A stretch of DNA of 28,371 bases from Botryllus schlosseri (lineage: Eukaryota > Chordata > Ascidiacea > Stolidobranchia > Styelidae), in assembly GCA_000444245.1 (NCBI GenBank), contig ATSW01014209.1:1-28371 (forward strand). The letters run 5' to 3'. Positions 9,601 to 21,600 of this stretch are shown here, piece by piece. The notes beneath the pieces were generated by a model. It had not been told where the DNA came from. It searched no databases and was given only the letters and a program-made list of their open reading frames with translations. The translations under genes were made by a program, and so were the position numbers. How positions within the stretch are numbered: the first letter of the stretch is position 1; each line of letters opens with the position of its first letter.

Positions 9601-12600
9601 TTCAGTATCATCAGCACGCCGACTATTATGCTGAATCCGGCGATTACTGAAAAAGTATGTGTTGACACGGCAGCTTTCATGACTATTTATTAATTACTTT
9701 CATTGTTGGCTGTGTTCTTCCATTTGTAGCGTGGTTGACAAGAATCGAACTTTCTAATCGAAGCAATAGCAAATACAAGTTTTGTTAGCATGCAAATATA
9801 TGAAAGATAGGCTATTATTTGATGGAGTTACCAGTACGGGTAGCTATTTTTGTGCAAGAAATAGAGAGAATCTTGACACATTATTTGGTAATTTTGGTGC
9901 CTGTGCCTAAATATTTTATGCTTGAAAGAATATGAAGCTCATTAATATACAGATGTGTTGCTTATTTTTACGGGAAATTGGAATAATCCCTGTCCAAAAA
10001 TTTGGATGCAGGCTCTCGACCCACTGCCAGCGGACCCCTAGTCTAAGTTGTAATTCCTCCATAGCAATGCTTATTTGCTTTACAATGTCCACCATTCACC
10101 AGTTTGAATAAGTGAAAAGTGAGAAACTATGCTTGAAACCAAAGTACCTTGCAAATAACAAAAACTGCAAAGACAGTTCAACTATATTTAGAATGTAAAT
10201 TTGTAGGTAATTTTCTATGGAAGACTGCTTTCTTACTGCCTGTCTAATAGGCTACTGCAGTAATGAGCGACTGCTGTCCATGATCCACTAGCCTGAGTGT
10301 AGGTCTAATCTCCTTCAAAATCTGCTATGTATCTGTAGTTTACTAACTAAGATAGTACAATCATGGCCAGTAGAAATCTGTGTAGAAAGCCCAGCATTCG
10401 TTTCTATAAGTGAAAGTGTTTGAAGGTGCTATGTGAACTTTGAGGTGTTGTTATTGGTGTGATCCTGATTCAGTATTTTTATAATTGGTAGCACACACAG
10501 ACGCACAATATCAGCGTTGTACGAGTGAGTGCGATTAGCAATTCAAGTACATTGTGTTCTGTAGATGCCTTGCGAGTACCTCGCGATGGATCGGATGGAG
10601 AAGTGGATCTATTTCGGGTATTTGTTGTGTCACGGCTCGTTGTTGTCCAATGCTGAGGCCACACAGAGTAAGGAATCGTTACTGCGCATTTAATTATTCG
10701 GGGAGATAGACACGCATCTTGCGTATTTCAGACCTTTGGAAGCCAGTGCTGCAAGGGAACTTTTGTATTTCGCTGTTCCGAGACGAAATAATCATGATCC
10801 ACAGAATGACGGAAGAGATATTTTCCGGGTTGAAGGGGTTGGCTCATGTTTTGCATTGAAACTGATGTATTTTTTCAACCGCCATTTTGCGCCTCTTAGG
10901 TATAACAAAAAAGTTGCGGAAGTCCGGGAGTGTCGAGATTACGCCGCGCAACACGCTGGTAAAAATCACGACGAGAAGCGAAAATTTCTGCGCTCCGCCA
11001 TGAAGGAGCTCACATATCTGATAACGGTACTAAGAAATTTCATGGCGCCCATGCCTTTGCAATCAGCGTTTTCAACATATATTTGCAGGATCAGCCCGGG
11101 CTGTTGGGTCCCAAGACGTTGTTTGTTTTTATGTCTCTGGCTTATGCTAGAGACGAGGTGTTGTGGCTGGTGCGTCACACTGGAAATCTGTTAAAAAAGG
11201 CGAATCCCGAAGACTTTGTAGATAGGTGAGTGAATGTATGGGAGGTGTTGGTTTGGTATTTTGCAAAACTGAAGCCTTTCCTTGCCAATGCCCCATTTCT
11301 TTATTATAATTTTCCCAAACCCCCTAGGGGCTTTTCTCAATACTATATATCACTTATGTGTCTAGTGCCTTGATTTTAAAATTACATCGTCTGTGACATG
11401 TGCCGACTCTTTAGTGTGTTAGATCCGGACCTTGACACTTGAGTGACTTCAATTACATTGTGGTCTAGCCTAGCATGCCATAAAATACAATATTCCATGT
11501 GACGGCAATGAATCAAGTCTGTTCCCAGCGAACACGATTTGCTGGTAATTTCAGATTCTTGGTAAATCGATTTCACCTGGATCAAATCATTCTCCAGCTC
11601 AACTTACAAGCTTCCAGTACCAGCAGGTTAACACACAGATAGACACAACCCATGATTTGTTTTAGAAAGTGTCATTAATGCGGGTTTAGGGACTATACAG
11701 AAAGAAACTGCCTGAAAACATTGATGTTTTGAGAGCCGACATATTTTGAACCACTGTAGCCCAATATACATTTGTATCGAGTTTATAGGAATGTCAATAC
11801 TTAGCAAGCATATGTTGGTTGCGTGGATGTGCTAATGTAATTTTGGTCGTTCACTACCTGGTTTCGTCAGGTATCTTGGAGAGTTGATGTTTTACATGGA
11901 GGAGATGAGGCAACTCGTGCGCAGTTATGACGAAGTCATACAGCGGTATTACGTTCAGTATCTGTACGGGTACGACGCCATTGTTCTTAATGAAACGGTT
12001 CAAAACCTGTCGGTAAGTAACGTGCTTTGGTAATGTGTTTCCTGGTGCAAGTCCATTAAAGGCTACCTTTTAGTGTTGGTATAAAACAGACTAGTACGGT
12101 ATACTAGTATTGATGAACAGGTCATTTCCTAGTGTAGAGTAGTAGTATTATAACAAGTTTAACCGAAACTAACATCTGTGCTAAGTGCTTGGATCAAATG
12201 TAATATAGTTCAAATGTTATGTCGATACTTAACTATGTCATTTGTACCCTATATTGTATATTACTGATATGATTGATCAGTTTGATTTCAAATGCCGTTT
12301 CAATTGATTCAGTCATTCGGCGACATGTAATTTTTGACATTACACGTTCAATCAAACTATTCCATATCACAATCGATCGGGAAAGTTGCCAACCAACACA
12401 AGTTGGATCGACCACAAAATTAAATCGAACCGTCTGCGTATATGATTGAGCAATATCTTAAAAAGACAGGTCAAATTATGTCTAATACTTGCTATACTTG
12501 AATAATCGGGATAGTTGAAATATCCTAAAAATTGCTGGTGCCACCCAATCACCATACCATGCACCTGGCTTGTAACAGATGCCTTTGCACTGTCCATCAA

Positions 12601-15600
12601 TTATGGCTTGTAACAGATGCCTTTGCACTGTCCATCAATTATTATTATTATCAATGATTGCCTGATTGGTATCACTAACGTGCGTTGTTACGCTAGCATC
12701 GTTTTTGACGCCTCTGGTTTCGGACTGCCGCAAACGGATTGATCTGTCCGTGTCTTCTAGGTATGCCCGGAAGACGAGTCTGTAATAATGACATCTGTGG
12801 TGAACACCATGACATCGCTCAGTATTAAACAAGTGGAGCAGAAAGAGCTGTTCGATTTCCGCGGCATGAGACTGGACTGGTTTCGTTTGCAGGTTGGCGA
12901 TTACGTGTGTGAATGGTTGTGGTTTTTGGTTTCTGCAACGGATTCCCACGTGATGAACGGTTGCGGGTGTCGTTATCTTGATATATTTCGACATTGGGAT
13001 ATGGAATATGACGTTCCCGCTTTGATATGCGGATGAGCATTTATCTTGTGCAGTTATGCTATTGCAGGGCCGGCCAACCCGTGGCCCGCGAGAAAGTTTT
13101 GAGTGGCCCGCGAGGTAATTTCCGAAATTTCTAATATTATCAAAAATGGATTGCACAGATTGTGAACTTGCAAGGGCAACCAAAAATTTGATTAGTCTGG
13201 CCGCAACACTTGAGATGTGATGACTAAAATATGAGTTTCGACTCATTGACAGATCCATCAACCATTCATATATTGGTATATCTTCGTACACTACAATAAA
13301 GCAGAATAATTTGCGATAGATTTATCAAAGGTTAAACTTTTCTACAAGCTTAGCGCAATATGTTGTCACTCGACTTCTTGTTCATAATATTGTTGCCCTT
13401 TTGTGAAACTTGAAGAACACCCTATGTATCACATTGAGTCTAACTGTATTAGCGATTACGAGACAAAGTGTCGTTCAACATATGCGACCTTGCGTTTGCC
13501 CTCGCAGTAAGACCGTCGACTATGAAACCTAGGCACGAAATGATTGACGCATGTTGGTCGCAGCTTTCGTAATCGATATGTCCATGCGCCGAATAGTCAA
13601 GTCCTCGCAAACTTAACCCAGCGATATACAGCAGGCCCGCAATATAGTCAGGTGACAATATTATTGACCCATGAACTTCAAAAAATTTTCGCGCTTCGCG
13701 CGGATAGTAGCCCGCGCAAAAGTTCGTCAATCGAATGTGGCCCTTTGGCTGAAAAGGTTGGCCAGCCCTGTGCTATTGGTAGTGGGCATCTGGACAGTCT
13801 GGAAAGATGTTCGAGGCTCGCTCGTGATCGTCCCATGCCTGTGTTTCTAAAATTGAATGACCATGCTCACTACTAAATCATCATGTCACTGACATACCGT
13901 GGATCAGGGGCACTCAAACCTTATAAATGCAGCTCCTTTTCTATGCCAACAATACAGAAATTTACAAATCCACATTTCTCCTTCTTCACTTATCATGCTG
14001 CTGCTTATCCTGATTTTGTTCTCGTCTAATATTTGCTTCATTGATTTTACCCTGAAAATAACAATGCATTGTTGCTATCGGTACTTTCACCTGTTCAGGT
14101 GGATGATTAGAGAATCTTGCAATATACCAAAAAGGCGTTGGCAGCTTCGCGATCTCTCCGTTGACCTTGCAAGCACCCCTGCCATAGATAGTTTATACGA
14201 GCCATTGTGGTGCCGTAGTCTTACCAATCTCTCTCTACCACAATCATGAAGAAATTGTGTTACCAGTAGACATAAAGTAAGATGTGTATGGCCTTATTCA
14301 GCATCGTGAATTATACGAAATGCTGTCATTATTTGATTCCACAATATTTGAAATTACAAATATCTCTCTTCCATTCAACCTTGCTCACTTGGACCCCAAG
14401 ACTTATGTATATGTGTACTAGTACTTGGCTACCGAAAGGCAATTCTATTGAATACTAAACCTACGTTTTGCATTACGGTACCATTGAAACTCAACTACAT
14501 GCGATTGGTTAATATGGGCCATGTCTATGCGACCTATATTATATATTTGCAATAGCAAGGTCTATTATAAGGAGTGTATATACCAATCTCAAACAGTTCC
14601 TTATCAACAGGTCATATCCCACTGAGCGCTTAATCATACCTATTTGTAGTGCCTTGTTTCAACCTACTCGTTGTAGATAGACTCAGTAATATATATATCT
14701 TGAAATGACTCATGCGCATTGCTTGCAGCTACAGTACATTCGCATGACTAGTCATTACGTGCTACCACTCGATCTCACATAATTTTTGTCACAAAGCAGT
14801 TCTAGGAACGTGTTTGTTTTTAGTACTTGCATCAGTTCAAATTTATTTCAAACCTTGTGAGAGGTACCTGCTCTTACAATATTCTTCAAGATTTGACTTT
14901 CCCGTGTAGAGATTACTATTTGCCGCGGTGAATCAGCGATCCACGTTATAGTTTTATTCACAGCAGTACCCATTTGCCAGGCTTGTGCTGTTACAATACC
15001 AAACGTCTTCCTTTGTAATTACTATCAGATTGGTTTAATAAAGTATTCTCATTGTCGACAGGCATATACGTGCGTCTCGAAAGCTGCCCTCATGCTGAAA
15101 GACAACCAGCAGTTGGGCAAACTGATGAACAGTATCATGTTTCACTGCCGAATGGTAGACGACTTGGACGAAATGTTGAACGAGACTTCGGATTTGTCCG
15201 ACTTGTGGTGAGATACTTGCCTCTTCCTCTGGGCTACCTGGCTGAGAATGTTCGTTTTAAAAATATGCTTGAAGTATTCAGCTACCCAGTCAAGTCGCGT
15301 ATTCGAGTACTGCTCGCAGGCTTAATAGAATGCGTGATACCTTCACAGTTTCTTTCCGACCATCCTCGCGACGTCGTTCAAACGCAGTCTGGAGCTGCAC
15401 TCGCGGTTCTCGATATCATTCCCGCTGATCTGTGGGCATTTCCGGAACGCGATCAGCGACTTCTGCCCCGAGGAACGTCTTCACATCAAGGACCGGGCCA
15501 TGAACTACGTCACCACGTTTCTGGACGACATGGCGAAGGACGCCAGGAATCTAATTTTCAACATTGCGGAAGAGCAGTGCGCGCTCAGCGACCAGGTGCG

Positions 15601-18600
15601 GCTCGTCAGTTTATTAAGATAATACTGCATGCAGAATATGGGTGACCCATACGTGGGTTAAATATTTGGAAATAATCAAGTTTCGCTTTCAGATTTGAAT
15701 CGCGGCTCTAAATTTTTTTAGATCATGTCAAAGTTTTCTGTGTAGTTAGCCCATACAGAAGTGCAGGCAATGAAATCCATCTCAATACCACTCTCTACTT
15801 GACAGAATTCAGTTTGTGCAGGTCCGCATAGCTGAGAAACTTGATAACTTCTGTAATTGCAGCGGCACTTTTTGTAACATTCGAGAACATTTGGTTTGAT
15901 TTTAAGTAGCTGGAGTGGGTATGGGAGCAATCTAACAGACTCCAGCTAGCATGTGTTTCACCAACTCCTTCTCATAAAGGAGTAATAATCTGTCTGTGAC
16001 TACGACTCCATCAAGAGAATATTTAACGGAACTCCGACTCCACAACCTTTGTCTATTCGCGAATCGAATTCTCACCAGCTTAACTTTGCAAATGATAAAC
16101 ACAGGTCTTACCGAAAAATGCGGCCGCCCATCTGAGACAGGGCGTCCGCAAGAAGCCCAAGGGCAAGAAGAACACAAAGATGAACGTCGGCGAGACCAAA
16201 AAGCCGGGAGCGGAAAGCTTCAGGAAAGACATTCTGCAAGTGACGAGGTAGGCTTCCGGTCGACGTCTTCCGATTTCAATGCGGCGCTATGAACGGTCAT
16301 TCTATGTTAAGAATGGACAAGTTCCATCACGCCCTGGCCGAAATCTGCGCGGCGATCAATTACCGGCAGACGTTTGTCGTTTGGGACCACACGTTTTCGC
16401 CGAAGGAGTTCCTGGCGGCGCAGATCGAAAGTCGATTCGCAAAGTGCGGGCGTTATTGTGGGCTTGCATGTCTGTGGTGCTGAAATTCTGATTTTTCAGG
16501 CAATTGGTGGCGTTGGCGTTTAATAAGGAGACGAATGAAGTGGCGAAGCCTTCTGAATTGCTGTCTCGCATTAAGACATATATGGCGACCGTGCAGACGA
16601 TGGAGCATTATGTGCAGCTCGGTAAGTGTGAGCTGTGTTGCCGTGGCTCACATTAGCTAGGGCAGTGGTTCCCAACCTTTTTGTCTTCATTCCCCACTTC
16701 AGATTTATTCCGAGCCTTCATTCCCCACCAGGACCGTAACAGCACTTTGTTAGCCCCGCCAAAAACGTTTGTCTTGGGCCCCAGAACCCCATCCCCGCTG
16801 AGCCTGTACGCATTTTCCCTGTAACTTATCAGCGACATTGGGTATACTGTTTAGTGCGTCGCCTTATTTCGTCTAATCGCGTGAAGCACGAAAAATTTAT
16901 ATAATTCGTGTTCGAATCGGCCAATATGTTCCCCCTCTGCTCTCAGAATCACATTTTCCGGTAGAGCTGAGTGAGGTGTGTTGGAAAAGGCAGGACCCCT
17001 AAATAAGAATTGAACATCTTCGGGTGGACCCGTTGGTATATTGACTTCGTTACATTATGCTATTTCGTGACCTCCTATATCTGCTATGTCAAAAGATATG
17101 GAAATCACCACAACTAAAAGGCACACACGATTTCAAATTGGTATTGCTTTACTGGCAAATAATTTTTCCCTGCGATATGGCATTTGTCTTTGTGGGACTC
17201 AGATGGCCAGGACAGGAACATTCGGCGCCAGCCATTTAGCCGATTGAACATATATGTATTGTATATATATATCGAGGTTTTAGGTCACCAAAAGGACATT
17301 CCTTCTCGGCCAAGGTCTTCTCGCTGCTGATCGCTCTGGCACACTTCTGGGAGTTGCATGTTACATGGCCTATAACTTCATATGCCTTGGTGCGTCGTGG
17401 CGCAGTAATGGCCGATGCCGAATTCTCCAGTTCTATAAAATGCATGTGTTTTCGTGGGGAAGGGTATCCAATAATTAGATATTTGGCAATATTAAATCGC
17501 TAACCAATCGCGAAAATTCTTTGAAAAAGTGGCATAAATTAATAAAAATATACTTTCATCCATGTTAATTTGGGCCCTTTCGAGCTCGCCCCCCCCCCCA
17601 ATTGGGGGGTTTGGGGTGCGGCAGTTAGGTTCCTGTTCCCCACTACCCAGCGCTTTTGTCATCACAGCAACTATTTGCTGGTTTGACTACACAAGACACA
17701 CAACCGCACCAGTACGCAGGACAATCGCCTATAACTGCAACATAGAACGTATTGTGAACGGATACCAGTAACGCTCAGAATTTCGCAGGAGCGTTATTTC
17801 ACGTTAAACTAGTCGTGCTGGATGCGTTTGTGACGCCATGATTGACTATCCAGAGTTGGAAATAAGGTTTTGTGAACAACACGCAATATAATTTTCGCTA
17901 CGTACATTCCAGAGCAGTTAACTAGTAACGGTAATTGCGCATGTGTCTCCGTGAATATGTAGACTGTGCTGTATATAATTTTGAACAAATGCGTCTATTC
18001 ACCACCAGAAGCCAATGAATTCCCCACCGTTTGGGAACCACTGGGCTAGGGCTTAGCACAATGATTTGAGTGCTCAAGTGCGAGCTAAGTATCCTATCAA
18101 TTGTCATGATTCGAGTTTGAATAGCAGGAGCCAATTTTTCTTTGAGTAACGAAATTATATTACCATTTGTTCCAAGTCGGAATACCGGAGGTTTTTCAAG
18201 CGAGTAACATCGCCATAAATGGATAAGCTGATGAATGCAAGAGTGCTGTGCTTTGCGTAATTTTACTGCTGGCAAAAATCCCCATCGATGGCTTCAGTCG
18301 GCCTGGTTCGATACCAAGTTATTTCCCAGTTCCTGTGGGATCATTTTATAAAATAGGCTGCATTCCCAGACGTTCTGTGGCGCTTCTTGAAATCTGTTTC
18401 GGGCATGCATTTGCACAGTTTGCCCCGCATTTCCTGTGTCTTTTTCGTTTCTATTCTCTGCGTTCCGGTGTCAAGTTTCACGCTTCCTACTTTCAGATAT
18501 CTCGAAGATATTCAACAGCGTGCTATTGCAACAAACTCAGCAGCAGGACAGCAGAGGAGAGAACACGATCACCACGATATACAGTCAATGGTGAGCAGGA

Positions 18601-21600
18601 CACGGCGAAAAATTCCTCTGCGGTATTCAAATTGCACTCGAAAAGCGAGCGGCCCATCTCGACGAGCACCTCGTGTATCATGGCACATGAAGGGTTGCTG
18701 TTTGGAGTGTTTTGCTACCTAATTGTTCAGGTTTTTGGATACTTTCCTTGAGAAAAGTATCCACAGCGCAATTATTTGACCATGGAAATAGCATAACGGT
18801 ACAACAGACTTGAAGAGATCGGATATGTTACTTTTGCACGAACACGATGTAATTTATGCCACTTCAATCGGAAATGAGTGTAAATTTTTTTTCAAATTGT
18901 GGCAACGAAGCCCTTGTGCTGCAGTATTTGAAGAATTGGCGAGGTCTCGAGGCTTCTGCGATGAAAAGAAACTATGGAAACGATATTTCTCATTGATGAA
19001 ATAACTATCGGTGTCATTGACTCCTATCATATGAATTGATTTTCCATTAGGATTTGAGTTCGCGAATCACTGTACCCTGAAAACCGAAAATAGCCGATTT
19101 CGCTATTTGGTGGGTTGACTAGAAAGGCCGTCACTTTCGATTGAACCACAAATTTCCTATTTAGCGTCATTTATGCCTATTTTCACTCGAACCTCTCCAT
19201 TATCTTAGCTGTAAAAGTTGTAAAGGAGGATGAATTACCAAAATGGAGGACATTTCGGCGGACATTTTTAAAGAGCGGAAAAGGAGGACGTATGGTAACC
19301 CTAGTATCCCCAGCCCAAATGGTGACGTCTGACGAATGTAACAGGTTATTTTGTGGCGAATCTCCTTGACTTCAGCACTTTTCTATTGTTTAACAATCAA
19401 TACCCGTACAAAGTCATAATACCGCCGCTTTCGCCAGGTATCTCGATGTTCTGCTACGGCAGGTCAGCAACGGCAATTCGACGGTATTTTCCGAAGTCCG
19501 AAAGTCATTCATCCAGATCCCCGGCAACGAAAGCTCCGGCAATCAGCTCACCATCAATCCCGAAGAGTTCTCTAACATCGCCGGTACGTATCGAAGGTTT
19601 TGCCCGCGTTGGCCGCGACCTAACCTGATCGGACGTGTTCGTTAGAATTGAGGGCGCTCGCCGACCTGATTGGACCATACGGGATGAAGCATTTGAATGA
19701 GAGCTTGGCGTGGCACGTCGCCAGTCAAATCAACGAGTTGAAGGTAAACTGATTTTTCTTGCCGTTCAACAGAATCATGATCCATATTTAGAGACTTGTC
19801 CTGTTGTCTGTCATATGCAGAAGCGGAAATTTTCCCATTCCGATATGGAAAAATACTAATTGCCCTCTTTGTTCTAGGAATTCGACATCAGTTAACGTTG
19901 GTGATTATGGCTGATTAAAAATTTCCTAACTGATATCACCCGGGTCGGTTTCTGAGAATGTTTTACTGGGTTATTATTATTATGCTGGCGAGACATATGA
20001 GCATTCGACACAGTAGCAATTGACACTTGAATAGCTGGGTTAGATTTAGCTGTGGAATTTGGGTAAGGTTGGGATTAAGTTTAGGGTAAGGGTTAAATTT
20101 GGGTTGAAGTCGCATGCTCAAGTGTCGTATGCTCAATTTTGTAGATACATTCCAAGTTATGTGAATTTGATCCCAATTCCATTCTGCTATCGAAAGCTCG
20201 TTTACTCGTTTCAAATACGCTTTCAATAAAAAAGCTTTGTTACTTTTTTTTGCATTATATGCTGGGCCTTTACCCTGTAACGAACTGCGTTTGCCGCTGT
20301 TTTTACGCTCGAAAGGTATGTCCCATGCTGTATCGAACTTGAATGGCAGTTTATACTGTGGTTTGAAAGATATTTCCCACAATGTAACAAATTGCATCTG
20401 TAGTTTATCTCTAGCGATGGTTCGAATAGAGATTTGAAAGATATTGCCCTCAAACAACCACCTAAAACTCGCTGATCTCGGGAATATTTCTTGAGCATCG
20501 GTTCGAACCAAGGTTCACGTTCTGAAACATTCCGACACAAACCCTGTCTCCCATTTCATTTCATCGCGAATTGATCCGGACCGGCGTTTCTGTGCGTAGG
20601 TGACAGTGCAGCGAAACGTCAAACTGCTGTCGGCCATCAAGAAAAACAAATCCAAACTGGGAACCATACTCCAGCAGATGGGACAGTTAGACGGTAGTTA
20701 CCGCTCGGAAGAGGCGGCTCGTAACGGAATTGCACGGCCTATTCTAAAAATGCATGCGGCCACAATCTGGCTTGCTGTAATTCTGACGATATTAATCCAT
20801 CGATGACCTGGTCATGTTCACTTTTCGATCTTTGGCTGTGATGCAAATAACAGTAATAACCGGGTTGAATAACGGTAGCTTTGCTCAACACTATGGTATG
20901 TGTGTGACGGAGTTTCTAAGATTGCCTGTTCTGCTCTTGAAAATTTTCACTAAGGGGGACTTTTGATGCTCTACATATTTCTCTGTAGAGCAGATGTATA
21001 CAGGTTGAAAGTTCCATGGGACATGTCCATTTAGTTTTAGTCGATTGGGTAGCATACATTTTATATATGATTTCAAGTTATCAATCAAGTACATATTAAT
21101 TGGGATTTCTCGTTAGCAACTGTTGATAAATAATAATAAAATTGAAAACACCTCAATCACTGTTCAATACATGGCCGGCACGCGTCCGAAATTTGAAACA
21201 CGGGCTTCTAATTTCCTTGGTGGTGAATATATTGGAACAATTACGCCGTATATGTCATAAATGACGCATTAGTAGCAAGGGATGCTTGAATGACGATGAA
21301 ACTAACGCAATGGCTCATCTTTTTCGTAATTTCATCCGTAGTAACAAAAGAAATCAGGACTGGTTCGACAGGAATGAAAACTTTCATAGTTTTCATGCAT
21401 ATCTGCCGTTATTCGTAGCTATAAATGAATTATGTGCTGGTGTAGTTTTAAAATGTCCATGTGACGGCATCCGTTGCATTCTCTGGCATGGTGGGTTACA
21501 TCTTGCGTGGTCTCTTGACAGAAATCAGTCGCGCAGAACCGAGAAACCCTGTCCGTACTGCGAACTAACTTTGACAAGCCCGAACAGATGGCGGTGCATT

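Noticed and set aside
12635-13291. A 218-codon - strand protein
   Set aside because: It overlaps NCKAP1 exon 13 in antisense and runs into the hAT element; its composition shows no domain.
18591-18751. Extension of NCKAP1 exon 19 through an open frame
   Set aside because: The frame after 18590 does not match the family, while the exon at 19438 continues it exactly and in phase.
20040-20110. Interstitial telomere repeat
   Set aside because: The GGGTTA-like units are irregular in length and sequence and sit inside an inverted repeat; there is no TTAGGG run.
20277-20460. A real repeat-containing protein on the - strand
   Set aside because: Only about three worn units, no splice context and no known family. 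Kept only as a finding to test.
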